Source: a virus. Taken from it: DNA of 28,945 nt. The notes below the pieces were generated by a model. It worked only from the letters and a program-made list of their open reading frames with translations. It was not told the origin of the DNA and made no database searches. Below, in pieces: positions 16,622 through 24,012 of the stretch (its first letter is position 1; each line of letters opens with the position of its first letter). The translations under genes and the position numbers were made by a program. The DNA is taken from IMG/VR virus record IMGVR_UViG_3300045885_000120, positions 1 through 28,945 of that record. One strand, given 5' to 3'.

Positions 16622-17280
16622 GCCGGCAGCAGCTCCATCGCCGCCGCGGTGCGCTGATCCATCTCGGCCTGCGCGCCGGCCGGATCGGGGTCGATGTCGA
16701 CCATCGCCTGCAGGTGCGGCAGGCCGGATTCGATGCTGTCGACGACCTCGGCGCGCGTCGCCGGCCGACCCTCACAATACCATTCGATCGCGTGCGGCTT
16801 GCCGATGTCGAACAGGGTGCCGGCGCCGACCGGCCCGTCGGCGCGCACCGTATACGGCCGGCCGCGACCCTTGACGATCCAGACCAGCGTCACGCCGGGA
16901 TTGCGGTCGAGCATGACGCCCGCCGCGCCATTGGGTCCCGCGCCGCCATATTTCTCGCTCGGCACCCGGCGCATCCGCGGGTTGGCGAGGAACGGGCAGT
17001 TGCGCGCCGAGAAGCGCGCGCATTCCAGATGGCTCGGCGGCTCCGCGCTGGTGAGATTGATCGCGCACATCGGCCCGATCACGAAGGCCGACAGCCGCCC
17101 CAGCTCGCCGCCGCACACCCAGCAGCGGCCCTGCCGGATCGCCCGCACCATCCTGTCGCCATCCATCGCCGGGAACACCGGCTCGCCGTCGAGCCACTTG
17201 ACGAACCACGGCACCGGAAACCCGCGCCGATCGACGGGCAGACGCCGCATCTTCGCCGGCAGGTCGGGGAATCGACTCAT
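16618..17280 (-). CDS. Conserved phage hypothetical with CxxC zinc-finger-like motif
   Basis: A 220-aa protein of a type I recognise in many phages and integrated elements but whose role is not established. Signature parts are RRGFPVPWFVKWLDGEPVF (residues about 18-36), RCWVCGGELGRLSAFVIGPM (about 52-71), further cysteines in the EPPSHLECARFSARNCPFLA segment, then GVMLDRNPGVTLVWIVKGRG and GRPATRAEVVDSIESGLP near the C-terminus. The CWVCG and the two later cysteines could bind one zinc ion. It overlaps both neighbours by 4 bp and follows a 58-aa zinc-finger-like protein. Nucleic-acid or protein binding is plausible but unproven. Confidence 0.75.
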   Translation of the reverse strand: MSRFPDLPAKMRRLPVDRRGFPVPWFVKWLDGEPVFPAMDGDRMVRAIRQGRCWVCGGELGRLSAFVIGPMCAINLTSAEPPSHLECARFSARNCPFLANPRMRRVPSEKYGGAGPNGAAGVMLDRNPGVTLVWIVKGRGRPYTVRADGPVGAGTLFDIGKPHAIEWYCEGRPATRAEVVDSIESGLPHLQAMVDIDPDPAGAQAEMDQRTAAAMELLPA

Positions 17281-17453
17281 TGCTTCGCCTCCGTCGTCGG
17301 GGCCGTCTTAGCGCGGAACTCGGGCGTGAGCGAGGGGGTGGATTGCCTGTCGCGGTGCATATCGGGAAGGGGGTTGCCGGATGCGAGACTGACGCACGGC
17401 TTGCCAGCCGGGGCTTGGCACTTGGGACACATAATCTCTTTGGTCGTAGTCAT
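17277..17453 (-). CDS. Small CPxC-type zinc-finger-like protein
   Basis: A 58-aa gene between scaffold and the 220-aa protein, found by reading the minus strand. It begins MTTTKEIMCPKCQAPAGKPC, giving a CPKC pair plus a third cysteine, and continues to a DMHRDR motif. The C-P-x-C, A-P-x-G-x-P-C, H-x-x-R arrangement matches small zinc-binding modules common in actinobacterial and proteobacterial phages, so C-C-C-H metal binding is likely. AAGGA lies 8 nt upstream of the ATG, and the stop overlaps the next start (ATGA). Longer overlapping frames here look like shadows. Function unknown. Confidence 0.75.
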   Translation of the reverse strand: MTTTKEIMCPKCQAPAGKPCVSLASGNPLPDMHRDRQSTPSLTPEFRAKTAPTTEAKQ

Positions 17454-17494
17454 TTGTCGTGTCCTTCGGTGGATTGCTCAGGCGCACCGGTTCG

Positions 17495-18508
17495 TCACAT
17501 ATTCGCCCTTGCTTCCTCACGGTCCTTGCGGTCGACGTCAGCGGCGATCGCCGCGTTGAGCCGGCTCCAGCGCGCCACCGCCTCGGGGTCCTTGTCCCGC
17601 AGCTTCCGGCCGAATTCCTCGTCGGCGATCAGCTTGTCGACCTCGGCCTGCGCCTCGGCGCCGGTGATCCCGAACCGCCGCTGCGCGCCGCCGCCGAAGA
17701 TCAGCGAATCCTCGGCCATGCCGGCGCCCAGCCGCTGCAGCAGCTCCAGCGTCCTGGCGCTGCCGGGCTTGCCGCCGACCAGTGCAAAGCCGCGCTGGAT
17801 GCCGGCGACGTCGTCGGCCGTGAGCTCAAGCGCGCGCATCGCCCGCTGCACGTCGGCCAGCTTGGCATTGCGCTGCTCGCCCCAGCCGGTCAGCACCGTC
17901 GCGGCGTCCTGATCCTCGGCGGTCCGCGTCGCCTCCAGCGTGTCCGCCTGCCAGGCGATGAAACCCTCGGCCAGCGCCTTGAACGCATTGGCCGGCACGC
18001 CCGCCTCGTGCGCGATCTTCTTCATCGGATCGGCGAAACTGGCATCGACTTCCTCGTCCTGCGGCATCGCGAATTCATAGCGGTCGGCCGCCTCGGGCAC
18101 GCCGATCGCGGTGCGGAACGCCGCGACTTCCTCGGCCGTCGCCTTGTCGCCGGGCACGCTGATCTTGCCGCCGTTGCGCAGCGCCTTCTCGGCATCGCGA
18201 TAGCTTCTGATCGCATCGTCGGCGGTCTTGAAACCCTTGGCCTTCAGCCAGTCCCGGTTGCTCGGGTTGGCGGCATCGCCGCCCTCGGCCGAAAAAATCC
18301 CCAGCCATTCCGGATCAGTGCCACCATCACCGCCGGCACCGCCACCATCGCCGGCACCAGCACCATCGCCGGCACCGCCAGCGCCATCATCGGCACCACC
18401 ACCAGCGGCGCCACCAGCTCCAGCAACAGCCGCCGCCGCGCCGCCCGCCGATCCGGCGCCATCGTCCGCGAAGCACGCCCAGCGCGCATTGTCATCCGTC
18501 CAGTCCAT
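17495..18508 (-). CDS. Capsid scaffolding protein
   Basis: A 337-aa acidic protein with an extreme low-complexity N-terminal region (about residues 15-60, nearly all Gly, Ala and Asp), a central GFKTADDAIRSYRDAEKAL block with SVPGDKATAEEVAAFRTAIG and ADRYEFAMP, and a charged helical C-terminus ending in basic residues. This is the pattern of scaffold proteins of short-tailed phages: disordered acidic head, helical core, basic C-terminus that contacts the capsid. It lies between portal and capsid as expected. The ATG at 18508 with GGAG 7 nt upstream is preferred over an upstream in-frame start; it overlaps the Bbp19-like gene by 17 bp. Confidence 0.82.
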   Translation of the reverse strand: MDWTDDNARWACFADDGAGSAGGAAAAVAGAGGAAGGGADDGAGGAGDGAGAGDGGGAGGDGGTDPEWLGIFSAEGGDAANPSNRDWLKAKGFKTADDAIRSYRDAEKALRNGGKISVPGDKATAEEVAAFRTAIGVPEAADRYEFAMPQDEEVDASFADPMKKIAHEAGVPANAFKALAEGFIAWQADTLEATRTAEDQDAATVLTGWGEQRNAKLADVQRAMRALELTADDVAGIQRGFALVGGKPGSARTLELLQRLGAGMAEDSLIFGGGAQRRFGITGAEAQAEVDKLIADEEFGRKLRDKDPEAVARWSRLNAAIAADVDRKDREEARANM

Positions 18509-18815
18509 CTTCCAGCTCCACAAGTTTCTGCACGCGCGCCTCATCCAGATTCAAATGCTGCACGATGCGCAGCCATGCCTCACGCCGGCCGGCCAGGCGC
18601 GCGGCGACGTGGCTGTCCGGCGAGAATGTCGTTCGATGGGCGCGACAGAAATCGCGCAGGTCGGCCAGCACGATTTCATGGTCGCGCGTCATGGCGTCCG
18701 GTTCGAACACCCGCTTGTAGGAACGCGCGCGGATGATCGCCATGCGCCGCAGGATGTTGTCGACGATCCGCCGGGCATGCACGCCGATCGGGTCGGTGAT
18801 CGGGTGCGTCGCCAT
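18492..18815 (-). CDS. Bbp19-like small phage protein
   Basis: A 107-aa protein whose second half (EIVLADLRDFCRAHRTTFSP, then ARLAGRREAWLRIVQHLNLD) fits the Bbp19-type phage domain, first named in a Bordetella podophage and usually found near portal and scaffold genes. Its function is not known. The ATG at 18815 shares one base with the stop of the two-helix membrane protein (TGATG). An in-frame extension to 18923 would be read through the membrane-protein gene and is rejected. The stop lies inside the scaffold start region. Confidence 0.75.
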   Translation of the reverse strand: MATHPITDPIGVHARRIVDNILRRMAIIRARSYKRVFEPDAMTRDHEIVLADLRDFCRAHRTTFSPDSHVAARLAGRREAWLRIVQHLNLDEARVQKLVELEDGLDG

Positions 18816-18982
18816 CAGACAAGGCCGGCGCGGCTGGCGATGATGAGCGCGCCAAGGATGATGATGAGCGCCATCAGCACCCGGTTGAACGGCTCCGGCA
18901 CGGGCAGGTAGCTCACGCCCCACGCCAGCAGCGCAACGATCAGGATCACGAAGATCGCGAACACCAGCAGCTCAAGTCCCAT
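18815..18982 (-). CDS. Two-helix small membrane protein (holin-like)
   Basis: A 55-aa gene: a first hydrophobic helix (LLVFAIFVILIVALLAWGV, about residues 5-23), a short polar turn with PVPEPFNRV, and a second helix (LMALIIILGALIIASRA, about 34-50). GGAGGGTGAA directly precedes the ATG, an excellent site. The size and two-helix hairpin fit a class II holin or the small Thivi_2564-type membrane proteins common near phage portal genes. A lysis role is possible but no endolysin gene adjoins it, so I call it holin-like only. Confidence 0.78.
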   Translation of the reverse strand: MGLELLVFAIFVILIVALLAWGVSYLPVPEPFNRVLMALIIILGALIIASRAGLV

Positions 18983-18983
18983 T

Positions 18984-19244
18984 TCACCCTCCATCGGCCG
19001 GCTTTACCGCCGGCAATTCTGGCAGCACCGCCCAGCCAAGCACGGCCTCGGCGTGCAGCCAGATTTCCCCCTCCGGCCCGGTGCCGGGCCTGAACATGCA
19101 ATGCACGAAACCGGAGCCGGTAAGGCTGGCGTCGTCGACCAGCACGCAGTCCTGCAGCAGATAGCCGCCGCTCATATACATCGAGACGCGCGTGCCGGCC
19201 GGCATGGTCGGCGGCAGTACCTCCCTGATCGCCGGGTCGCTCAT
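18984..19244 (-). CDS. Hypothetical protein downstream of portal
   Basis: An 86-aa beta-rich protein (GTRVSMYMSGGYLLQDCVLV, then GSGFVHCMFRPGTGPEG) with no membrane segment or recognisable motif. Its ATG overlaps the portal stop by 4 bp and its stop is one base before the ATG of the two-helix protein, so it is tightly coupled to the head genes. A head-completion or minor virion role is possible only by position. Confidence 0.7.
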   Translation of the reverse strand: MSDPAIREVLPPTMPAGTRVSMYMSGGYLLQDCVLVDDASLTGSGFVHCMFRPGTGPEGEIWLHAEAVLGWAVLPELPAVKPADGG

Positions 19245-20908
19245 GCCGCCATCCCCATCATCGCCCCGCCGCTGATTTCATTGGCCTTGGCCAGATCGAG
19301 CGCGGCGCCGGCCGCCTCGGGCACCACCGCCGCGGCCTGCGCCGCCTGCTCCTGCTCGGCCTTCTCCTGCCGGCGCGTGACCAGCTCCTCGTCGGTGACG
19401 ATCCAGCTCGGCCGCACGCCGAGCACTTCGCCGACGTCCGGCATGGCTGCGTCGAAGTCGATGCGGTCGAGCGCGTCGGGCCGGCCGGCGCCGGCCGCCT
19501 GGACGCCGATCTCCACCCATCGGGTGAACGCCGATGCCTCCTGCGATCGCGCCATCTTCGCCAGCGGGTTGGTCATCACCACCAGCGGCGCCGCGCCTTC
19601 CTCCAGCATCTCGTCCGGCATCGGGTCGATCTGCTGCTCGCGCATCAGGATATCCAGCTCGCGCTCGACCATCACGCCCAGCTTCTCGGTTTCATAGCGG
19701 TCGGCAAAAGGCTGCAGCAGCACGCCCTGCTTGGCGACCATCTCCAGCACCTGCGTCGCCGTCATGCGATCGCTCGGGTCGGTCAGGATGCGGAAGAAAT
19801 CCTCAAGGAAGGCGATGCGGATCGGCTGGCGCTCGCTCTCGACCAGCTCGAAACCGAACCGCACGTCGCCGCCGCCGGGCACCGCCGCGACCAGCAGCCG
19901 GCCGGCCTCGTCGACCAGCCCGGGATTGAGCCCGCCCGGCTTCGTCACCAGCCGCGAAATGTCGCCGTCGTCGTGAAAAGCCAGCGCAGGATCGACCGCC
20001 TTGTGGCCGGCGCGAAGGATCGTGCGCACCATCTGATTGACGCCCTTGATGCTGCCGAGCATCTCCATCGCGGGAGAGCGCCCGTACACTTCCGCCGGGC
20101 TGCTGACATTGCGCGACACCGCGATCGGCATCGAGTGATAGCCGCCCTGCCGGATAATCCACTTGGCCTCGATCGCAACATAGCGGCTGGCGACCGGCTT
20201 GCCGCGCCAGTCGAATTTCTGCGGCTCGACCTTCTCGTTGGGCCGCACGACATGCAGGATGTCGAACCGGGTTTCCTGCTTGTTGGGATCATAGCAGGCC
20301 TTTCTCATGTCCTCGGGCAGATTGTCGTCGCCGAACATCTGCTTGGCCTGCCTCGCACTCAGCGAGAACTTGCGGTGGATCGTGTCGACCCGGCCGCGGA
20401 AATCCTCGGCGATGAAGCACTCGCTCATGTGCAGCGCGCGATAGTAGAGGCCGCGGCCGCTCCAGTCGTCGATCAGCAGCGGGCCGGTGCCGTACAGCCC
20501 GAGCTGCCGCCGGTCCTGGCTGAACTGCACGCCGGCGCCGACGTGCGGCGCATAGCGGCACTGGAACAGCCGGTCGGTCGCATGCTCCAGCCAGAGCTGC
20601 ACCGCCGGCACCTTCGCCAAATCCTTGTTGAGCACGGTCAGGCCGTGCCACCGCTGGTTCTTGGGCGTCGTCACCGCGCCCAGCGCGGCGTCGAACCGGC
20701 CGAGCCCCTGCGGCGCCGTCGGGTCGAACAGGCCCTGTCCGCGCAGCCCGCCGGGTGACTGGCCGGAAAAGCCGCCGGCCGCGACCGGATCGACGAACGC
20801 CTCGACGTCGCGATAGATCGTTTCCCACGGCGCCCGCTCGGTCTGCATCGCATCCTGCCGGCGCAAATCGGCAGCGACCAGATCGCTGTCCTGCACATCC
20901 TCGGCCAT
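19241..20908 (-). CDS. Head-to-tail connector (portal) protein
   Basis: A 555-aa protein with the marks of the podovirus head-tail connector family: N-terminal helix with APWETIYRDVEAFVDP, then TTPKNQRWHGL (residues 80-90), SECFIAEDFRGRVDTIHRKF in the wing, NVSSPAEVYGRSPAMEML before the stem, DPSDRMTATQVLEM (about residue 400), and a helical, Gln/Ala-rich C-terminal crown or barrel. Twelve copies form the ring through which terminase pumps DNA and onto which the tubular and core proteins attach. The length is normal. GGGACGGG precedes the ATG. It lies between the small genes downstream of terminase and the scaffold. Confidence 0.92.
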   Translation of the reverse strand: MAEDVQDSDLVAADLRRQDAMQTERAPWETIYRDVEAFVDPVAAGGFSGQSPGGLRGQGLFDPTAPQGLGRFDAALGAVTTPKNQRWHGLTVLNKDLAKVPAVQLWLEHATDRLFQCRYAPHVGAGVQFSQDRRQLGLYGTGPLLIDDWSGRGLYYRALHMSECFIAEDFRGRVDTIHRKFSLSARQAKQMFGDDNLPEDMRKACYDPNKQETRFDILHVVRPNEKVEPQKFDWRGKPVASRYVAIEAKWIIRQGGYHSMPIAVSRNVSSPAEVYGRSPAMEMLGSIKGVNQMVRTILRAGHKAVDPALAFHDDGDISRLVTKPGGLNPGLVDEAGRLLVAAVPGGGDVRFGFELVESERQPIRIAFLEDFFRILTDPSDRMTATQVLEMVAKQGVLLQPFADRYETEKLGVMVERELDILMREQQIDPMPDEMLEEGAAPLVVMTNPLAKMARSQEASAFTRWVEIGVQAAGAGRPDALDRIDFDAAMPDVGEVLGVRPSWIVTDEELVTRRQEKAEQEQAAQAAAVVPEAAGAALDLAKANEISGGAMMGMAA

Positions 20909-20935
20909 TGTTACCCGTCCCTTTTGTCAGGCTTT

Positions 20936-20969
20936 GGGCCGCCCCTGCGGGGGTTTGCCTGAGCGGCCC
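20936..20969 (-). terminator. GC-rich hairpin upstream of portal
   Basis: Arms GGGCCGC (20936-20942) and GCGGCCC (20963-20969) form a 7-bp stem; an inner CCCC/GGGG pair and an alternative GTCAGGC/GCCTGA pairing (20927-20932 with 20957-20962) could compete with it. It sits in the 73-bp gap between the Pro-rich protein gene and portal. No uridine run follows, so attenuation or mRNA processing is more likely than full termination. Confidence 0.4.
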
Positions 20970-20981
20970 GCCGCCTGCAGC

Positions 20982-21458
20982 TCAGAATGTGATCGAATTG
21001 TCGATCGACACCGTCGTGTTGGGGTTGACGACCACCGGCGCGCCCAGCTCGCAATAGTCGATCTGCACGTCGTCGCCGCCGATCAGGCCGAACCCGTTCA
21101 CCGTCACCGGCACCGCGGAATCGCCCAGCTTCAGCGCCACCCTCTCGGTGTAGAGCATCTTGCCGAGATGCGGCCGGAAGTCGCTCGCCGTCACGGCGAT
21201 CGGCGGGAACTGCGTCAGCTCCTGCTCTCCGCTCGATGCGACCAGCGTCGCGCCACCCTTCAGCGTCTCGGCGGTCAGCTCGGGATCGCCGTCCATCGGC
21301 CCGATCGAGCGCGCCTCGGGCTCCTCCGGCGGCTTGCCCGGCTTGTCCGGCTTCTCCTCCTGCTGCCCCGGCGGTTCGCCGTGCGGATGCTCCGGATGGT
21401 CCGGATGCTCCGGCTTGTCCTTGTCCGGCTTGTCGGGCTTGTCGTCAGGTTTTGCCAT
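20982..21458 (-). CDS. Virion-associated-type protein with charged Pro/Lys/Asp/His repeat N-terminus
   Basis: A 158-aa protein. Residues about 3-50 are a low-complexity run built on K-P-D, H-P-D and E-K-P-D units. The remaining 100 residues form a beta-rich domain (GEQELTQFPPIAVTASDFRP, then VNPNTTVSIDNSITF at the C-terminus). The start at 21458 has AAGGAG 6 nt upstream; ATGs at 21461 and at 21485 (overlapping the previous stop, but without a ribosome-binding site) are alternatives. The disordered, charged head plus beta domain could fit a head-fibre or tail accessory protein, but no family is recognised. Confidence 0.7.
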   Translation of the reverse strand: MAKPDDKPDKPDKDKPEHPDHPEHPHGEPPGQQEEKPDKPGKPPEEPEARSIGPMDGDPELTAETLKGGATLVASSGEQELTQFPPIAVTASDFRPHLGKMLYTERVALKLGDSAVPVTVNGFGLIGGDDVQIDYCELGAPVVVNPNTTVSIDNSITF

Positions 21459-21481
21459 CATCTGCTCCTTCGCTTTGGGCC

Positions 21482-21664
21482 TCATGAACCAAGTGTGATC
21501 TTGCCGCCCGCCGGCGCCTCGGCGCCGTAGGCGCCGGTGACAATGTCGGCGGCACCGCCTCGCCGGCGCATCAGCATGCTTTCGCGGTTGATCTGATCGC
21601 GCACCACGTCGCGCCGCGGCGGCAGCACCGGCGCCGGCACCTTGGGTTTCTTGAACAATCGCAT
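21482..21664 (-). CDS. Small conserved podophage protein upstream of portal
   Basis: A 60-aa basic protein: an N-terminal basic, Pro-rich stretch (MRLFKKPKVPAPVLPPRRDV), then MLMRRRGGAADIVTGAYG and a final GKITLGS. The 'MRRRxGxAxTxxTGxxGxxxxxxKTLLG' pattern is one I have seen repeatedly in short proteins near podoviral portal genes; its role is unknown. GGGAG lies before the ATG. It follows the previous stop by 12 bp and may be a minor virion or portal-associated protein. Confidence 0.72.
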   Translation of the reverse strand: MRLFKKPKVPAPVLPPRRDVVRDQINRESMLMRRRGGAADIVTGAYGAEAPAGGKITLGS

Positions 21665-21676
21665 CGCCTGGCTCCC

Positions 21677-21874
21677 TCACGGCTGATAGGTCGGCATCGA
21701 GCCCGGGCCGTAACCCTGCTCGACCAGCGCCGCCGCGCCGGGCCGGCGCCGCTTGACGCCGAACGGCGTGCCGGCCGTGTCCATCGGCGCGGCGCCGCCA
21801 CCGCCGTCGCCCGATTTCTTCTTCAGCAGGCTGACCCCGCCGACCAGCGGACTGATGAGTTTCGCTGCATTCAT
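21677..21874 (-). CDS. Small hypothetical protein, Gly/Lys/Pro-rich
   Basis: A 65-aa protein (MNAAKLISPLVGGVSLLKKK at its start) with a short hydrophobic N-terminal segment, a GDGGGGAAP linker and a Pro/Gly/Tyr-rich C-terminus. The start at 21874 overlaps the previous stop (ATGA) and has AAGGAG 8 nt upstream. It lies between terminase and portal. The N-terminal hydrophobic patch is too short for a clear membrane helix. No function recognised. Confidence 0.68.
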   Translation of the reverse strand: MNAAKLISPLVGGVSLLKKKSGDGGGGAAPMDTAGTPFGVKRRRPGAAALVEQGYGPGSMPTYQP

Positions 21875-22062
21875 GTCACCAGCTCCTTGCAGTTCTCGCC
21901 CATCCAGGCCCCGCATCGCAGGCAGTCGCCGGTCAGCGGACAAACGACGCTAGGCCTGGTCCGACAGCGGGCAGGCGTGCCCCACGATTGCATGTGCAGC
22001 TGCTCGCGCCGGCATCGCTCCAACGCCTCTTCCGATACGTCATAGGCCATGCGTCCGATCAC
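21871..22062 (-). CDS. Small cysteine-rich protein
   Basis: A 63-aa protein with a GTG start that overlaps the terminase stop (GTGA), supported by GGAGGAG a few nucleotides upstream. The N-terminus is helical (AYDVSEEALERCRREQLHMQ); the second half carries CRTRPSVVCPLTGDCLRCGA and a further Cys near the end. The cysteine pattern resembles a small zinc-binding domain. Placement right after the large terminase suggests a packaging accessory, but this is positional only. Confidence 0.7.
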   Translation of the reverse strand: MIGRMAYDVSEEALERCRREQLHMQSWGTPARCRTRPSVVCPLTGDCLRCGAWMGENCKELVT

Positions 22063-23603
22063 CAGCTCCTCCCCAACTCGGAATAGTCGGATTCATTCAC
22101 CACCTGCCGGCCGCGGCGCGGCTCGCGGCCGCGGATGTCGAGGATCACATTCTCGCCCTCCAGCGCGGCATATTGCTCGGCGTCGGCGACGTGGGTGAAG
22201 ATCGTATCGGCGATGTCGAGATGGCCGCGCTGCTCGCCCTCGGCCATGTCCGCCTTGCGGTATCGGTAGCCGCCGAGATGGCCGCGGATCAGGTGCTTGC
22301 ACCGCCGGTCGACGAGATAGCCGCCGCGCTCGGCCTGCGCCCGCCGGATCGCCTCCAGCCGGAGCTGCTCGCGGTTGGTCTTGGCGCGGTGGACCCGGTG
22401 CCCGACCGCCTTTTCGAACGGCCGGCGCCAGTCCAGTTCATTGTCCTCGCGGTCGTTGGCGGTGAACATCGCCGGGTCGCCGACGAACCGGATTTGCCCG
22501 GGCTGGATGCCGGGGAACCGCTCCAGCATCTTTTGCCGCACCATCTTGCCGAACGCCGTCGGCCCGATCTTGCGGATCGCATTGCCATCCTCGGACGTCG
22601 CCACGCATTCGTCCAGCGTGCGCAGCTCGCCCATGATCGTGCGCTGGCAGAATGCCACCGCGGCGTTGAGCCCGCCGTCGACGCCGGCGATCACCTTGCG
22701 GCGCTTGTCCCACGGGATATCGTCGACGACATGGTCGGCGAACACGAAATCGCCATAGACCGGCTGGCCGTGCTGCATCGGCACGAACTTGTTCTCGATC
22801 ATCCGCTCGACATAGCCGGGCACCGATCGGTTGAGCGCCGCCTGGATCACATAATAGCCGCGCCCGCCCGGCAGGTTGTGCAAATTCTCGGCCAGCGGCG
22901 ACCGGCCGCTCGGCTGGATGAACGTCTCGACCAGCGGCCGCCCGCCCAGCGCCTCGACCAGCTCGGGATCGGCCAGCTCGCCCAGCTCCTTCTCGATCGC
23001 CAGTGAGTACATGAAATTGTCGACATAGGGTGCGTTCAGCGAGCAGATGATCTGCGGGTCGACCACGAGCTGCGGATCAAGGTCGCTGAACCGGCCGACG
23101 CGGCCGGCGAGGAAGGCGATCAGCTCGCGCGGCTGCAGGTCCGTCTCGTCGACCATCACCGCATTGATTTCCCAGCCTCTGCACGCCTGCTCGACCGACT
23201 GGTCGCCGATCGCGCGGAATTCGACCTCGACGTCGACGATGTCATTGGCGCCATGCTCATCCTCGCCCTGGATCAGCCGGAGCTGGTGCGAATAGGGCGC
23301 CCGCCAGTTGAATTTCCCGTCGCTCTCCGCGTGCATCCGGAACCACGATGGCAGGATATTCTTGTCGATCTGCGGATAGCTCTCGCGGATCACGCCGAGC
23401 CGCGCCTTGCGCCACTTGCGGCCGACGTCGTCGGTCCGCGCGCCCTGCATCTGCCCGTTGCGCCGCAGCTTGCGCAGCGCCGTCAGGGTTTTCCCTGATC
23501 CGACTGGCCCGATGATAACCGCCACGAACGCCCGCGATCGCAGGAACGCATCGGCAATCGGCCCCGGCGAATTGAGCCGGCGGATTTCGGCCGGCGCGTT
23601 CAT
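22059..23603 (-). CDS. terL: Terminase large subunit
   Basis: A 514-aa DNA-packaging motor and nuclease. The ATPase domain has Walker A GPVGSGKT (residues 32-39) and a Walker B-like INAVMVDE (Asp152, Glu153). The RNase-H-like nuclease domain shows acidic residues in the expected order: Asp309 in VIAGVDGG, Asp376 in IRFVGDP and Asp463 in GHLDIADT. It cuts concatemeric phage DNA and pumps it into the prohead through the portal. The length is normal and no key residue is missing. The start overlaps the upstream zinc-finger-like gene (ATGA) and the stop overlaps the following Cys-rich gene (GTGA). The first 20 residues are unusually short before the P-loop. Confidence 0.93.
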   Translation of the reverse strand: MNAPAEIRRLNSPGPIADAFLRSRAFVAVIIGPVGSGKTLTALRKLRRNGQMQGARTDDVGRKWRKARLGVIRESYPQIDKNILPSWFRMHAESDGKFNWRAPYSHQLRLIQGEDEHGANDIVDVEVEFRAIGDQSVEQACRGWEINAVMVDETDLQPRELIAFLAGRVGRFSDLDPQLVVDPQIICSLNAPYVDNFMYSLAIEKELGELADPELVEALGGRPLVETFIQPSGRSPLAENLHNLPGGRGYYVIQAALNRSVPGYVERMIENKFVPMQHGQPVYGDFVFADHVVDDIPWDKRRKVIAGVDGGLNAAVAFCQRTIMGELRTLDECVATSEDGNAIRKIGPTAFGKMVRQKMLERFPGIQPGQIRFVGDPAMFTANDREDNELDWRRPFEKAVGHRVHRAKTNREQLRLEAIRRAQAERGGYLVDRRCKHLIRGHLGGYRYRKADMAEGEQRGHLDIADTIFTHVADAEQYAALEGENVILDIRGREPRRGRQVVNESDYSELGRSW

Positions 23604-23830
23604 GCCTCGCCCTCGTCATCGAGCAGCCGCCCATGGCCGCCGCACATCGGGCAGGTTTCCAGCAGCCGGTGATCGAGCGGGCTGGTGACGACGCCGGTCG
23701 AGTTGCAGGAATCGCAACCGCTGGAATCGGTCACATCCATCAGGATGCGATCCAGACATTCGCCTGTGTGGCCAGGCGCGGCGCCGCAGCGCAGGCAGGG
23801 CTCCGGCCCGACAAGCTGCGTCCGCGTCAT
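23600..23830 (-). CDS. Small DnaJ-type zinc-ribbon-like protein
   Basis: A 76-aa protein with four cysteine clusters: CLRC followed by HTGEC in the first 25 residues, CDSCNSTG near residue 39, and CPMCGGHGRL near residue 62. The CxxCxxTG and CxxCGGHG motifs are the type found in the DnaJ cysteine-rich region, which binds two zinc ions. It is directly coupled to terminase (ATGA overlap at both ends). A DNA- or protein-binding aid to packaging or late expression is possible; function is not known. Confidence 0.75.
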   Translation of the reverse strand: MTRTQLVGPEPCLRCGAAPGHTGECLDRILMDVTDSSGCDSCNSTGVVTSPLDHRLLETCPMCGGHGRLLDDEGEA

Positions 23831-24012
23831 GCTGAACCCCCGATCGTCGGCGTGAGCAGCACGATCGCCGCAGCCAGTCTCTGCGCCTCCATCCGGGCAT
23901 AGCCGGCGGCCAGCGGCACCTGCTCGAGCGTGCACTCGGGCAAGGTGTTGGCGAGATGCTCCAGCGCCTCCATGGCCCTTCGCATCGGCTCCAGCTCGAT
24001 CGGCGCGCTCAT
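23827..24012 (-). CDS. Small helical hypothetical protein
   Basis: A 61-aa mostly helical protein (MSAPIELEPMRRAMEALEHL at its start), with a second helix GYARMEAQRLAAAIVLLTPT. GGAG lies 8 nt before the ATG, which overlaps the previous stop (ATGA). It belongs to a run of six tiny coupled genes. No family recognised. Confidence 0.68.
   Translation of the reverse strand: MSAPIELEPMRRAMEALEHLANTLPECTLEQVPLAAGYARMEAQRLAAAIVLLTPTIGGSA

Noticed and set aside
18320-18440. Repetitive GCC/ATC/ACC triplets as a CRISPR or tandem repeat
   Set aside because: The units are irregular triplets explained by the Gly/Ala/Asp-rich scaffold N-terminus; no spacer-repeat structure.
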